From Coptodactyla brooksi (Eukaryota > Arthropoda > Insecta > Coleoptera > Scarabaeidae): a stretch of DNA of 21,403 nucleotides. Position 1 is the first letter of the stretch, and every line of letters starts with the position of its first letter. Position numbers and translations under genes: made by a program. The notes under the pieces are model-generated. The model searched no databases. It had not been told where the DNA came from and was given only the letters and a program-made list of their open reading frames with translations. Location of the stretch: positions 1 to 21,403 of the forward strand of contig JAWQRM010000572.1 of assembly GCA_033557675.1 (NCBI GenBank), read 5' to 3'. Shown piece after piece: positions 9,075-18,559 of the stretch.

Positions 9075-9451
9075 CTCCTAAAAAGTTTAAAAAGGGCACT
9101 ATCAACTATTTTAACTGCTCTTTCACATATAATAGACATTTTGTTAAAAGAACTCGCAGTGGCGTAGGGGGCGGGATGGGGGTTGTTTTTTAAATTACAA
9201 TGGGGTGCAGTTTTCATGCATTTGATGTAGTATTTGAAGGCGAATATTCTTGGATGCAGTATTTATTTTTATTTCCATTCGTTGTAGAGTAATTCGACAA
9301 AAAACGAAAATCGCTGAAACTCTAAACCCCTTTAAACCGTTTTTGTGTCGGTACGAAAAATGGATTTGTGCTCGCCCTAGAGCGGACTACTTATCCGCAA
9401 AGTTCAATCCTTTTTTTTTTTTAGTTTTCGGGTTGGGAATGTTACCTAAGC
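9075..9451 (+). repeat. Right TIR/terminal region of the 8329-9451 element
   Basis: Closely matches 5138-5490 along its whole length and, inverted, 8329-8512 in its outer half. A run of T (about 9409-9422) is inserted or expanded near the end. Confidence 0.88.
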
Positions 9452-9459
9452 TAGACTAG

Positions 9460-11077
9460 GTTGTCCGACAATAATAGGCAACAACATGGGTTTATGGGTT
9501 TGGATATTTTACTGCTAAACATATGATTTCTTTATAAAAAGAATTTCAGAAATGGTGCACAATACCTGCTTAAAGAACAGTTTATCTTTCATATAAGTCT
9601 TTCATTAAATATATAGTTGCCACTATATGTTTAATATATAGTGGCAACCATAAACAGGCATAATACTTTTGAAAGCCATTTTTTTATTATATTGTACGTG
9701 TATTTAATAAAAGGAACGAAAGACACGATTCTTCATTATTCGCATAAATATTTACTTTACATTATTCTTTGAAAAGCATGAAGCACAAACCGAGAATCGT
9801 GCGGCACTTTTCGACAAATCAGAAATATATTCAACAAGATTTTCACAAAACATATTTATATGACCTGAATGAATGAAAAGACCTAGTTGTATAGGTGGAA
9901 ATATGACATTTTTTATACAAACTCAGATTTAATGCGGACGTATCAAACCTAATAGCTTGAAAAAGTAAACGTTGACCAGGTGAAAATTGGTATACTATGC
10001 TATACCAGGGATATCATTGTGATGAATATGTTTTTAAAATATTAGTTAAAGTAAATATACTATTTAAAAAAAATTTTAACAAAATTAAAGAAATTTAAAT
10101 ATATAATATTTAAAGTAAAAATTCTACTTTTATAGAGCTGCAAACCAACAAATGCAAGAATTTATCAAGCACTCTATGACCTAGTAAAATCTATAAAATA
10201 ATAAGGCCTAAAAATGTTAGAAAACGTAATAGGAGAACTTTATGTTAGCAGCGTTCAACACAGTGCCAATTTAGTATCCGGAATAACTTTACTATGTTAG
10301 GTCTGTAAAGTTATTTAATTTACTAATGACAAGCCGGACCAATGTTCATATGAAGCAATTTGTTGAAATATTTCGTCTGTTGAAGTTTGCTATAGAGATT
10401 ATAAATTACCATACATAAGAACTGTTCTGTGCCATCAAAAGCTCGCTACTTCAGATACTCCTGAACGTAGCATTTGTACTTTAACAAATTAAAACGTGCA
10501 GTTGTGCAGTTCTTTACTACAGCACAATTTGGGAGGCGGGTGATGTTTAAATATGCTACCTGTTCAAAAATAAACACGCTAACGATGGGCTAAAATAAAA
10601 GTTAACGTCGGTAACGCAATAAGTGATTACTAATATGATGATGACACGTGGCTAGAAATAGCAGCGCGATTATAAAAAGACGGATAGTTAAAAATATACA
10701 AATAATTTTAGGTTGGTGTCGTAGTAGTTTTCAATAACTGGTACGAGGTTTTGTAAAAATACTCTGTCTGACGTACATAAATTTTGCCTGCGAAAACGTT
10801 ATTTAAAATGTTCAGATTACAAAAGCCAAAACACACTTACCGGTATGCAATGATTTTCTGAGGGCTTAAGGTATACAAGTTTAAATGTTTCCATTTGAAT
10901 AGTAGCAGTATTTAGGTTAATAGAAGTTTTTATGCATTACCTTGCAGGCTGATAGTGTACAGCAATATAATGATGTGTTGTTATAAGTATGGTCCTGACC
11001 TTCTTTAATAATTGTAGAACTGACAAAAATAAACCATTAAATCACGGTTAACTAAGGTAAATTAATTGTTTGGCTTG
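9460..11077. other. Long stretch without recognisable genes
   Basis: Sixteen hundred bases, AT-rich, with stops in all frames and no protein or repeat family I recognise. The clearest structure is the perfect hairpin at 9616-9648. A smaller dyad ggtata/tatacc lies near 9990-10007. Confidence 0.6.
9616..9648. repeat. Perfect 13-base-stem hairpin
   Basis: gttgccactatat (9616-9628) and atatagtggcaac (9636-9648) flank a 7-base loop. Confidence 0.85.
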
Positions 11078-11367
11078 TTAACCCTGCTGTGCTCCTCGGG
11101 TCAATATGACCCGAAACGGATTTTCTGGTTCTATAACTTTGTGATCTTTCATCCTTTGTTTCCAAGACTTTGTGACTTTGTTTGCTAAGTTTGGATCGTT
11201 ATGACCCATAACTATTTAGATTTATTTGACTTCATGTAATTTTATTTTTAACTTTATTTATATGAATACTATAAGTGTATCATAACTATATAGTAATCGA
11301 CAAGATTATGCAAGAACATGCAAGTCTGTGCATGTTTGAGCATGTCTGTACGGGCACTAATATATCA

Positions 11368-11376
11368 TATAAATAG
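11368..11376 (+). promoter_or_regulatory. TATA box of the piggyBac transposase
   Basis: tataaatag followed about 30 bases later by an initiator-like TTCACTT. The ATG at 11440 lies a further 40 bases downstream. Spacing supports a core promoter inside the element. Confidence 0.55.
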
Positions 11377-11439
11377 GGAACGCAGATACCGCACTTCACT
11401 TTCTTTATACACAGTGTTGAATAAGCACCATCATAAATA

Positions 11440-12822
11440 ATGGCGAGGTGATTTCTATCTGATGAAGAAATAGCAGAGATAGGTAAAAATGCATCCGAGA
11501 TGAAGATAATTCTGGGGTTGCAAATCATACCACCGATGACACCGACTATGAAAAATCCGAAGCAGACTATGATTCTTCAGATAATGAAGTAGTCCAAACA
11601 AATACTGTGGTTCCTGTGCAGTTAGTACAGTCAAAAGAAAGTAATATCTTGGATGTTAGCATCTGGTCAAAATATAACAAAAATTACTGCTCGTTCAACT
11701 AGGTATGCCATATCCAGAATGAAGGATATTCTATCTACCTTTCAAGTTATCGTGAATAATATACTTGAAAGTATTGTGTTGAAAATGAGAAATATTGTAG
11801 GTCGGAGAATGTACGCATCCGATTGGGAAGATCTGGATAATATTACAATACAAGCATATATAGGATTATTGTTGTTGGCAGGAATTTATAAACCACACAG
11901 CGAATCAACAAAAAGTTTGTGGGATGTAGAAACCCGTAGACTTATTTTTCGTGCAACCATGTTGTTGAAAGTTTTTTGTGGAATATCATGCGTGGTACGT
12001 TTTGACGATAAGGTAGATCGTCAACAAAGGAGAGCAAGTGACAAGTTAGCACTTATGAGAGAGTTTTGGGAGAAGTTATGCCTAAATTGTACAATGTAGA
12101 TGATAATGTTACTGTTGACTTTAAAGCCAACTCAAAGGACGTTGGCTTCAATAGCCAGCAAAATATGGCAACAAAATATGGACTCTTTGTGACAATGGTA
12201 GTTCCTACACCATGAAAGCTCCATGAAAGTTTATAAGGGAAAATGTCCGGGAGAAGCACCAGAAAAAAAATCAAGGGATGCGAGTAGTTTTAGACCTAGC
12301 ACATGAAATCGGAGGGCAAAATGTACCCTTACATGTGATAATTTTTTCGCGCCCAAAAAGTTAGGTGAAATGTTCCTCAAAAGAAAACTTACACTGTTAG
12401 AATCATAATTGTGTCATAGGTGTCTAACAAAATAAAAACATTATTCTCATGAGCACAATGCACTGTGATAAGGAAGTGAGCAGCAGAGACAACAAAAAGC
12501 CGCAAATGATACTAGAGTTATAATGTTGTGTTAAGGATATAAGTGAATCCAAATTGGAACAAGAATATTCTGTACAAGAGAAGTCAAGAGATGTCAAGAG
12601 AACATAAACCTCGCACTAAACAATCCTCTGTAGTAGTAACAAAAAAAAAATTAAATCAACGTGGCGAAGTCGCAGCGCTATCTACATCAGGTGCATTCAG
12701 TGAAAATACAAGAGCACGATGTAATATATGTCCATTAAAATCTGAATATAACACGTCGTAAGTGTAATAAATATGTGTATAAGATTCATGTGGTGTATTA
12801 TTGTCATGAGTGTAAAGATTAG
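11440..12822 (+). pseudogene. piggyBac transposase pseudogene
   Basis: ATG 11440 begins MAR, an immediate stop, then FLSDEEIAEI, a typical acidic N terminus. The longest open part (11653-12099) contains YIGLLLLAGIYKPHSESTKS, LWDVETRRLIFRATM and VRFDDK, a well-preserved piggyBac core. PKLYNVDDNVTVD (about 12075-12118) carries the first catalytic aspartate. The following EQL...CPFRQYMPSK block is missing. ATKYGLF, WTLCDNGSSYT, GMRVVLDL and TCDNFFAPKK (second aspartate) are then scattered over three frames to about 12400. The third-aspartate region appears deleted. NPNWNKNILYKRS (12544) resumes, and the C-terminal cysteine-rich zinc-binding domain CNICP...CNKYV...H...CHEC closes at 12822 after a one-base shift. 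Inactive. Confidence 0.92.
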
Positions 12823-12944
12823 GAAATAATTGGATGCACATGTTACTTTTAACACATTTTCTTTTGTTAGTAATAAAATTGCTTTTCTTATTACTACTTA
12901 TTACTACAAGTGTATAGTAACACTAAAGAGAACAGCAGGGTTAA

Positions 12945-13563
12945 GGATCTATGTAGATAAGTTCAAAATTATTAAGCTGTATTCCTAATTTCACATGGAA
13001 AGAAAGAAAGGCAGTTTCACCTTTTCTTGTTTATAAGACTCACATTCGTATTGTGGCAATAATAATAATAATAATAGGGAAACAAATATGTAAAATTGTG
13101 CAGTTAATATTCAAAATATCATCCATTAGTTTGAAGTCGAACATTTGTGTGACTTGTTGAATGTTAGATGGTAGGTTAGTTTTAGTGTCCATTTAGATGT
13201 GCGCACAAGATAATTTATAATGCAAATGTATTCAGCTTGCAACAAAGTTCGCTTGGTATTTGCTTCGGTACAAGTTCCCTCCGGTTCGCTGTTTTGTTTC
13301 TCTAGTTTCTAGTTTATTATGTGTATTGTGTAGCTTTAAAGATAGAAGGAACAATAATACATTATAACCACATTTTACTTCTTTATTTCAAAGAATAAAA
13401 TAAAATAAACGAGCTGCGGACACTCATAAAGATATGCGCAGTATGCGGGAAAGGTAACCTAACAGATAGCGTTAAATAAGCTGTTTAAACATTCCGTTAG
13501 TGTGAACGCTTTAGATGTAACATACTAAATCTCTAGTTAGGTGGTACCATACAGGATTTTAGA
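12945..13563. other. No gene recognised; (AAT)n tract
   Basis: Non-coding. A short (aat)n microsatellite lies at 13058-13076. Several AATAAA-type strings near 13395-13410 have no gene to serve. Confidence 0.55.
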
Positions 13564-13716
13564 CCAAGTGTGATTTAGATATATTATATAAATATATATA
13601 ATATTATAAATAAATATAATATTTAATATATAGATATATTATATAAACCATTATATATCCATAATGGTTTGTCCATATTTGGTTTAATGCGGTAGGTCCC
13701 TCCCCATTAAACCAAA
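13564..13716. repeat. AT-rich tract with two stacked perfect hairpins
   Basis: ata/tat-rich sequence to about 13644. Then aaaccattat/ataatggttt (13645-13654 with 13661-13670), and tttggtttaatg/cattaaaccaaa (13678-13689 with 13705-13716). No coding content. It may be a small foldback element. Confidence 0.75.
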
Positions 13717-13939
13717 ATGTTGCATGCCTCCGCACAAATTTCCATATTTCCAGCCCTTTTAGAGATATTAAGGACGGTAAGCTTCCATATGACCATCCCA
13801 TGTACCTTTAAGATTGTATTAATTGAATGAGGACTTTTACTCCTAACCAGCAATTGAGTTGACAGGAAATTGTTAATATATCATACTACACAATATAATT
13901 TACTCTGGATGTCCTTACATACGTGATGATAACTAAGGT

Positions 13940-14480
13940 AAATGTCGATATATCCTCGACAACCAATCAATCACAGTCAGGCACAATATCCGACAATAAC
14001 TGCTGAACCGACACCCGATAATCAATTATACCCGTAGCAGTTTTCCGTCAAAACTGCGTAATAATGAATTACTTTCCGTGACGTCCCAGCGACGAAATTT
14101 AATTTGTCGACACGCTACTGAATGCGCTTAGGATATTACATTCGGAGTTTCAAAATTTACTCGCGCGGGACACGGAAGTTCCTGCTCTGCACCCAAGAGC
14201 GTTCCAATCTGTGTGCGAATGTGTGCGTGCGTATCTGGAACACCTAAACCTCAACATTTTATCGACTAAGCCTCCCCCGCAGCTGGATTTCAAACATGCG
14301 GCCCCATTCGAATTTCTGCCTCTGATTTGAATAACTAACTACGGACAAATTAGTCTGTATGCGCTTCGCCTAACGGAAAGCCCATTAAAATCGTTTTAAT
14401 TCTACAGGGAATTAACAAGGTACTCCTGCAACAAACGCGTTTTTCGGTTAAGTAATTAAAATTTAAATAAGGAGATCGTT
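13940..14480. other. Less AT-rich non-coding island, possible cis-regulatory or conserved element
   Basis: Composition changes visibly, with many CG dinucleotides and few T/A runs, and no ORF or transposon motif is seen. The right part has several TAATTA/TTAAT homeodomain-type cores and the dyad attaaaa/ttttaat. It is the one sizeable stretch that does not look like mobile-element debris. Regulatory function is inference only. Confidence 0.3.
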
Positions 14481-14653
14481 AATGCAAGAACATTAACGGT
14501 TGACAACAAGAAATGCTTTCAATTGAGAAACTTATGATTGAGTCAGTTGAGTAGCTGTGTTAATTAGGGTTCACTGATATTTTTGGCGATATAATTCTGT
14601 GGTGTCTGTAAAAGATACAATCGGTTTGAAAGTATATGGCCAAAGGTTAATAT

Positions 14654-14821
14654 ATGTTAAAGTTAAAGTTGAATGTTTGGAACCTTTGGTTTTATAACAA
14701 GGTAAAAACAAATGTCACCACTACTCCAAAATGTGAAAAAGAATGCTCGACGCACATTTCGTTAACCAAGTTGGCATCATTAGGAGCGATGAAAGACTGA
14801 AAGTGTTTCAGTAGTCTTTCA
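14654..14821 (-). repeat. Hammerhead-bearing repeat, copy B
   Basis: About 168 bases matching 18330-18490 and 20972-21112. On the minus strand the order is gtctttcatcgctcc, the ribozyme-like core, ttttgg(a/c)gtagtggtgac, tttttac(c/t)ttgttataaa, then ccaaaggttcc and caactttaac. The core (14745-14787) has CUAAUGA in place of CUGAUGA and two mispairs in helix II, so it is predicted inactive. GUC and helix I GCUC/GAGC are intact. Confidence 0.8.
14745..14787 (-). ncRNA. Degenerate hammerhead ribozyme
   Basis: GCTC, CTAATGA, T, GCCAAC-TTG-GTTAAC, GAAA, TGTGC, GTC, GAGC in that order. The essential G of the CUGA turn reads A. Confidence 0.55.
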
Positions 14822-15185
14822 AAGCAGTCTACTTACAAGCAAATACTTCACGCTTGTAATAACCAAGGACGCTAACATATATAATCCAGTTTTAAGACAA
14901 AGCTCGGTCGCTAGTTCCACATTTAGTAACGAACTGAAATAATCAGAAGATGGTTAGAAGAAGCTCAACTACACAACAGGATATCAGCTTGTGCATCGCC
15001 AGCTGATAGAGCAGTTTGATGAAATTGTTTGATGAAATGATCTAAAATATTAAAGATATAATCCGGTTTTTAATCTGTTTTTCAAAGACAGTTGGTGTGT
15101 CTTACAGTTTTGGGGACATTAAAGCAAATAATTAAGGGTCCGGTATTAAAAGTCCGGTTGTACTTTTTGGTAATTAACCTATAGT

Positions 15186-15240
15186 TATCACCTAGTTATA
15201 TTCACCTAATTATATTATTATATCACCTAATTATATAGTT
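15186..15240 (+). repeat. Short irregular tandem repeat (tatcacctaattata)
   Basis: Four imperfect units of (a)tcacct(a)(g/a)ttatat run up to the hairpin at 15246-15286. Confidence 0.65.
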
Positions 15241-15245
15241 ATCAC

Positions 15246-15286
15246 CTTGTGGTGTAGGTTAACCTATAGTTAGCCTACACCACAAG
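15246..15286. repeat. 18-base-stem hairpin
   Basis: 15246-15263 pairs with 15269-15286, with a single T/G wobble and the five-base loop ctata. The outer arms are cttgtggtgtagg and cctacaccacaag. Possibly a minimal foldback element. Confidence 0.85.
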
Positions 15287-15454
15287 AGTTAAGCGTTGTA
15301 TTTTGCTCACCTGTTATGACGTACTGAAATGCCATCTCTTGGCGAAAGAGCAATTAAAACCAGACACAAAATCAACAAAACCTACATAAGCCTACAAAAC
15401 TTGGGTTGTGTCATGTTTTTTAAGTAATTAATGACTTCAACTAACCAACGGGAG

Positions 15455-15605
15455 GACCCCTGCATAGTTCAGTGTCAAGAGCGTTTGGAGTGAAACCAAA
15501 GGTCACAGGTTCGAATCCTGCTCAAATTTTTCACTTGGTTAATTGAAGTAATCAATTACTTAAATTTCATACATGGACGAAAAGTCCAAGGATAACATCA
15601 ATTTC
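15455..15605 (+). mobile_element. tRNA-derived SINE copy 2
   Basis: Contains a box A relic TAGTTCAGTG (15465-15474) and a perfect box B GGTTCGAATCC (15508-15518). The body taattgaagtaatcaattac, then aaatttcata, gacgaaaagtccaagga, parallels copy 1 at 6211-6390. The head shares agagcgtttgg-like and gaa(a/g)ccaaaggtc bases with copy 1. It ends against the TIR of the 15609-17752 element. Confidence 0.75.
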
Positions 15606-15608
15606 ACA

Positions 15609-15757
15609 TGTTTTTTGACTTTCGTTAACTGATTTCCATGTATCTTTTAACGCTGAATTCGAAAATGATCTTCATTTTCTCCATTACGTCAGGATTTTTC
15701 GCAAATCGCAGCTTTAAAGAATTTGTAAAAAGTCAAAAGATTGCGAAAATAGTAAAC
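15609..15757 (+). repeat. Left TIR of the 15609-17752 element
   Basis: Inverted, diverged match to 17604-17752, judged by eye at well over half identity with few gaps. Confidence 0.72.
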
Positions 15758-15869
15758 TGTAAAATAGACTTTTTCTTATATTTTTTTTACAATTAATGCG
15801 TATACTTAATAAAAATGCTTTTTATTATACTTAATTTACGTAAGATATACAGCTTTATTTCATCTGTGG

Positions 15870-16750
15870 GAGTTTCCTTGGACCACTCATGCTCTGCTTC
15901 ACGCTTTTCCTGTTATCTTCTCTATGGGATTCATCCCTCTGTAACATCCAGCAATAGTCAGCCATCACCGTAGTAGACTATTTTCCTTGATACTTCCATT
16001 CTGCTTCTTTAATGTCTTGAAGAAATCTCTTATATATTTCTTCGGTAACGGCACCCAGATTTTGAAGAACATAGTCCAAATGTGAATTTAGGGAGTGAGC
16101 CTTTAATGTCTTCAACCAAGTTTTTGTACTTCTGCAGCAAGTTCTCAATGGTTGATTTGAAGTTCGGACACTTCTTATTGCCCAAAAATTTGATTACCAC
16201 ACCTTTCCCCAGGCTTCTTTTTCCGCAACGTCCATTTGTTTCTGAATATGACCATCTTTGAGAAGTTTTCTAATGTCAGCATGAGTCAAGACAGCCTCTT
16301 TTAGTTCGGCGGTTGATAAGGCTGGCAATTTATCACAGGTGTATGTAAAACCTTGGCCTTCTTTCGGCGAGGCTTTGACATGTTGCTTCATCAACCCTAA
16401 CTTAATATGCAGAGGCGGAAGGTGAACTGTATTCGGATCTGTAAGAACCTTTTCGGAGCACATTTTTGGTTCCAGGCAGTAATGAATCATTTTCTGGTCA
16501 TCTTTCTTTACGTACTTTACGACTACGGTACGAAATGTCAAAGTAATTCAAAAGTCCACGTACATCAATGCAGAAAACTATACCTCCTTTTTCCGAAAAA
16601 TATGGAAGAAAATCCTTTTCCCTGTACTTGAACCAGGAAAATAAAGAGCCAGCTACGAGCAGATTCGTACTCCTCGTTAGTTTGCAACTTTTGTAGTAGA
16701 ATTGGCACTAATACGTCTGGACCATGAGGAACTGGGCATAAAGCGGATGA
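15870..16750 (-). pseudogene. Orphan arthropod repetitive-protein family, broken copy
   Basis: On the minus strand, upstream to downstream, there is first a frame with WFKYREKDFLPYFSEKGGIVF and CIDVRGLLNYFDISY (about 16650-16520). Next is the open frame 16541-16194 with YVKKD, VHLPPLHIKLGLMKQHVKAS, FTYTCDKLPALSTAELKEAV, DIRKLLKDGHI and KEAWGKVW. After further shifts come HSLNSHLDYVLQNLGAV, RFLQDIKEAEWKYQGK and VMADYCWMLQRDES (about 16090-15930). I recognise this order from a high-copy family of uncharacterised arthropod proteins, which usually has a cysteine-containing middle block of about 100 residues between LLNYF and YVKKD. That block is missing here. Function is unknown to me. A transposase or transposon accessory role is inferred from the flanking TIRs. 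Confidence 0.72.
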
Positions 16751-16759
16751 CATATTTGG

Positions 16760-17603
16760 GTAGACAATTTTTTGTTATTCTTCACATTGAAACCGTGAAC
16801 ACCAATCAAACAAAATAGCAATCATTGCTGTGATTTCATGACTTTTCGTTCACCCGTTGACTACCGCCTAGATCCTTCAACAAAAGTGTGCCAAGTTTAG
16901 TCTTGATCTCCTGTTTTCACTCCAAAATATGCGACTCAAAAGAAACTTGTTATATTTCTTTTTTGCCTTTCCTCCATTAACACAGCACAAATGCAACAAA
17001 AAGAATTTGCAGACTTTTCACAGAATCTTGAAACCATTTATAACATGAAATATATTTTCGACCAGCAAAAACGCGTTTGTTCCTGGAGGATGAACGAAAA
17101 CTCGATTTAGCTACCAATAAACATGTTAAATCTTGTTCAGCTTTATTACAACCAATCCAGTCTCAGTTGCTCATATTTTCGGCCAAGCTGTAGACTCCGT
17201 GCATGTACTCGGCAATGAAGAGCCAACTCTCCCACCGTTTCTTCATCTTCGACCCAAAAATGTTTATAGATTCTCTAAGGGACATCTAGAGGAAAGGTAT
17301 GAGGGAACGTTTCAAGAGCCCAAAAATTAAAAAAGAATGAAAATAAATAAATGAAAAATGTAATAAAATAGATAGAAGGGGTCAATGCACCCCTTCCTGC
17401 CTCATCAGATTCCTCAACTACTTTGCTATATGAGTGCTTAGTACAGGGCTTTCAGAAATGTCCAAGACGCATACGACATTTTGTAATGATCAAATATCGA
17501 AAAAATACTCAGTTTACGAACATCTATGTTTTAAATGTCAAGATTTGGTTACTTTTAAAAAATAGAATAAATTTTAGGAAAAAGCGTGTATGGCTATTTT
17601 AAA
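16760..17603. other. Non-coding interior of the 15609-17752 element
   Basis: No recognisable protein. The ORF at 17133-17330 lacks motifs, and its tail is A-rich. This is presumably the decayed 5' part and leader of the orphan gene. Confidence 0.5.
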
Positions 17604-17752
17604 GTGTCATATTTTCGCGATTTATTGACTTTTAATAATTTTGAAATTTGTGATTTGGGAATATCTGATGTGGTAGTAAAAAATGTAGACCATTTTCGTA
17701 TCCAGCGCTAAAAAATGCATAAACATCAATTATTAAGAGTTAAAAAGCACAA
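17604..17752 (-). repeat. Right TIR of the 15609-17752 element
   Basis: Inverted partner of 15609-15757. Confidence 0.72.
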
Positions 17753-18329
17753 CCATCGCAGGCTTGTGTTAAATGCATGAATCTCGATAAAGTGCCAGAA
17801 AAATTTGGTATTTTATCGAGGTTACAGGTAATTCCGGTATAGCATTAGATGTACTGAAATATTGAGAACCTGAAATTGTGAAAAAAATCGCATTCCACAT
17901 CAAGGAAGAAGCTTTTTAATAGATCAAAGAATAAAAAGGCATATAATTATCGTTATTAAAGATGTGGTAAAATAAAAGTCTCTTTTCCTTGTATATAGAT
18001 TAATATAAAAGCAGCCATTTTGTGAAAATAATTCACATCATCCTTATCTAAAAGCACACATAATTAACACCAAAACAACAATAAAAGGGCAAAAGTTGCT
18101 TAATATAAATTAAAATGTGTACAAAATATAAACTGTACATCACAATTTTATAGATATAGGAAATGTTTAATATTGAGCTAGCCTATCATTGTATTTTAAA
18201 AGCAAAGCCTCAAGCTAAAACTCCAGATACTAGACAAGATTACATAGTTAGGTACCATGCGATAATCCACATTAGCGTATGCAATAGTTTTATTTGATAT
18301 TGTTTTCTCCAAATAATATTTTTAGTAGT
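17753..18329. other. No gene; one 15-base-pair hairpin
   Basis: 17783-17797 (ctcgataaagtgcca) pairs with 17806-17820 (tggtattttatcgag) with two G/U wobbles and an 8-base loop. It is too short for a typical microRNA precursor. The remainder is AT-rich and unrecognised. Confidence 0.6.
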
Positions 18330-18490
18330 ACTTTGTTAAAGTTGAGGGTTAGGAACCTTTGGCTTTATAACAAAGTAAAAATGAAGTCACCACTACGCCA
18401 AAAGTTGAAGAGAAGATGCTCGACACACGTTTCGCTAACAAAGTTAGCATCATCAGGAGCGATGAAAGACTTGTTAGTCTTTCATATTTA
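18330..18490 (-). repeat. Hammerhead-bearing repeat, copy C (best preserved)
   Basis: About 160 bases, same order of blocks as copy B. The distal end is a separate dyad, tactttgtta (18330-18339) with taacaaagta (18368-18377). The ribozyme side ends with a 9-base inverted pair, atgaaagac/gtctttcat. Confidence 0.82.
18418..18460 (-). ncRNA. Candidate type I hammerhead self-cleaving ribozyme
   Basis: On the minus strand, in order: GCUC (18460-18457), CUGAUGA (18456-18450), one extra U, GCUAAC-UUU-GUUAGC (perfect 6-bp helix II, 18448-18434), GAAA (18433-18430), C-GUGU-G (helix III of two pairs including A-U), GUC (18424-18422, cleavage after C), and GAGC (18421-18418) closing helix I. All invariant core bases are present. 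The only deviation is the unpaired U between A9 and helix II. Hammerheads with very short helix III are known from Penelope-like elements and related retroelements, which would use cleavage to process their RNA. Confidence 0.65.
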
Positions 18491-18559
18491 TCATTTAGGT
18501 GTAAATAGTACATTTGTTTAATGTTGTTATATCAAAAACGCTTTGCTGAACGTGGACAC

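Larger units (their letters stand above)
8329..9451. mobile_element. Internally deleted long-TIR mariner (MITE-like derivative)
   Basis: The left end (acaagggaacgttctcaacc, from 8330) is inverted relative to the right end, whose reverse complement reads gcttaggtaacattcccaac. The similarity runs inward through about 180 bases on the left and further on the right. Between the ends only the last 50 or so codons of the transposase remain (8600-8750), followed by a T-rich 3' region resembling that of the 4051-5006 copy. TA lies at both presumed boundaries, and the seven bases TAGACTA flank both sides. This is a non-autonomous derivative of the transposase family at 4051-5006. Confidence 0.8.
11082..12940. 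mobile_element. piggyBac-type element bounded by TTAA
   Basis: The left end CCCTGCTGTGCTC (from 11082) and the reverse complement of the right end CCCTGCTGTTCTC (ending 12940) match at 12 of 13 positions. Both are directly flanked by TTAA (11078-11081 and 12941-12944), the duplication specific to piggyBac. A subterminal dyad, cgggtca/tgacccg (11097-11113), lies just inside the left end. The element is 1859 bases and carries a broken transposase. Exact TTAA flanks and nearly identical ends indicate that the boundaries have survived better than the coding region. Confidence 0.95.
15609..17752. mobile_element. 2.1-kb DNA transposon with ~149-base TIRs carrying an orphan protein gene
   Basis: 15609-15757, reverse-complemented, aligns along its length with 17604-17752. 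Shared blocks in order are tattttcgc(a/g)at, ttgactttt, gcgatttg/gtgatttg, (a/c)ctgac/tctgatg, gat/gac-cattttcg, attcagcg/atccagcg, gaaatcag/aaacatcaat and (g/a)gt(c/t)aaaaa. The ends bracket one broken minus-strand gene and no other ORF of note. I could not settle the target duplication. The superfamily is unknown to me. Transposon status is inferred from the TIR arrangement. Confidence 0.7.

Noticed and set aside
10249..10275. A hint of an RT motif (AFNTVP)
   Set aside because: Only six residues match and nothing RT-like can be followed on either side.
15465..15518. A functional tRNA gene with perfect box B
   Set aside because: No 7-base acceptor pairing, no convincing anticodon arm with U33, and continuation into the shared SINE body.
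17783..17820. A microRNA precursor
   Set aside because: A 15-base-pair stem is too short for the usual hairpin, and nothing indicates processing.
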